DNA from: Roseiarcus sp963770035
Lineage (GTDB): Bacteria > Pseudomonadota > Alphaproteobacteria > Rhizobiales > Beijerinckiaceae
Reading direction: 5' to 3'
Length of the DNA stretch: 64,000 nt
Assembly: GCA_963770035.1 (NCBI GenBank)
Contig: CAVYON010000066.1
Location: 1 to 64,000, forward strand
The translations under genes and the position numbers were made by a program. The first letter of the stretch is position 1, and each line of letters opens with the position of its first letter. Below the pieces are notes generated by a model. It saw only the letters and a program-made list of their open reading frames with translations, did no database searches and was not told where the DNA came from. This document shows positions 63,686 through 64,000 of this stretch, in pieces.

Positions 63686-63693
63686 CTGTAGTG

Positions 63694-63765
63694 AAGACCT
63701 TTCGCTCAAGGCATTGTTTTCCTTGATGCCACTACCCTCAAAATGGTCGAATCCGCGAAGACGGG
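63694..63765 (+). other. Flank: remnant of another IS1634-like end
   Basis: Continues from the interrupted TGTAGTG motif as AAGACCTTTCGCTCAAGG, which follows the pattern of the other IS1634 right ends (TGTAGTGnnnACCTT). No gene present. Confidence 0.4.
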
Positions 63766-64000
63766 TTAACTTTCTGCCCTGCGGATGCGCGGCGATACGC
63801 GGACTCCGAGGTTGTTCACGGTGCCGGCGTCGTCTTCGCAGAAGGTCAGCGCCATCGCCCTGAGAATGACGACGGCGCTGGTCGCGCCGGGATCGACGTG
63901 TCCAAGCGCCCGTTCGCCCAGCCGCGCGGCTCGTCCCTTGGACGCCACCATCGAGCGTGTCGAGGCCGCGCCCGCCTCGGCGGCGGCGACGATTTCCTGC
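63766..64000 (-). CDS. DhaL-like dihydroxyacetone kinase subunit, C-terminal part
   Basis: Enters from the right edge and reads EIVAAAEAGAASTRSMVASK, GRAARLGERALGHVDPGATS and AVVILRAMALTF, ending in about 25 unconserved residues to a stop at 63766. A..GRA..LGER..GH.DPGA.S is the C-terminal signature of the DhaL/DAK2 ATP-binding helical barrel (dihydroxyacetone phosphorylation). The extra tail may come from the IS-altered 3' end. Fragment only. Confidence 0.75.
   Translation of the reverse strand, partial: QEIVAAAEAGAASTRSMVASKGRAARLGERALGHVDPGATSAVVILRAMALTFCEDDAGTVNNLGVRVSPRIRRAES

Overview
The window is high-GC bacterial DNA that looks alphaproteobacterial, most likely Hyphomicrobiales (the Beijerinckiaceae / Methylocystaceae / Rhodoblastus neighbourhood). 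The reasons are a HemA-type (C4) 5-aminolevulinate synthase, a glpR-glpD-glpS..Q..V-glpK glycerol uptake operon of the rhizobial type, a PaiB-type flavoprotein, alphaproteobacterial Ccm genes, and a porin-cytochrome gene set of the phototrophic iron oxidation (Pio) type. The species call is inference. The region is loaded with insertion sequences from at least nine families (IS21, IS1595, IS200/IS605, IS1634, IS110, IS91, ISAzo13, IS630, IS66), several of them nested or broken.

Layout. 1-382: an IS21 end cutting a DUF6065-type gene. 408-8686: a glycerol operon on the minus strand, reading glpR, glpD, glpS', glpQ', glpV', glpK. glpR, glpD and glpK are intact, but the ABC transporter between them is a ruin (nonsense codons, frameshifts, loss of glpT and glpP, and an IS1595 copy replacing the 5' part of the binding protein gene). 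8707-11290: a 2OG-Fe(II) oxygenase-like gene, an IS200-type relic and a PEBP-family gene. 11420-15288: nested transposons, with an IS110 element inside an IS1634-like element that abuts a solo IS1634 end. 15503-19796: a small membrane protein, a lemA-TPM operon and ilvC. 19922-28592: tRNA-Lys and an 8.6 kb decayed genomic island bounded by 55 bp attL/attR copies of the tRNA 3' end, with a broken tyrosine integrase, an Xis-like protein and a DUF3987 helicase/primase-like pseudogene. 28637-36512: chromosomal housekeeping and accessory genes (paiB-like, ispG, 3-hydroxybutyrate dehydrogenase with patatin, a vapBC/GNAT/fatty-acid-hydroxylase string, an IlvD/Edd dehydratase). 36859-45230: an IS cluster with a conjugation coupling-protein relic.

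45324-60046 is the most interesting stretch. On the minus strand lie pioA (decaheme cytochrome), pioB (outer-membrane barrel, one frameshift), a small secreted protein, a tetraheme c4-like cytochrome, a membrane-anchored monoheme cytochrome, a HiPIP (PioC-like) and hemA. Divergent from pioA are ccmI and ccmF, and facing them are ccmC-ccmD-ccmG. Together these could move electrons from an extracellular donor such as Fe(II) across the outer membrane to periplasmic carriers, with cytochrome maturation and haem supply encoded alongside. An IS1634 copy then sits directly upstream of ccmC, followed by an IS66 element and the end of a dhaL-like gene.

Many genes carry single-base frameshifts. In the island, the glp transporter and the IS copies these fit real decay. 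In bdhA, pioB, ccmI and the second TPM gene they could also be sequence errors, and this decides whether the electron-uptake system is functional.
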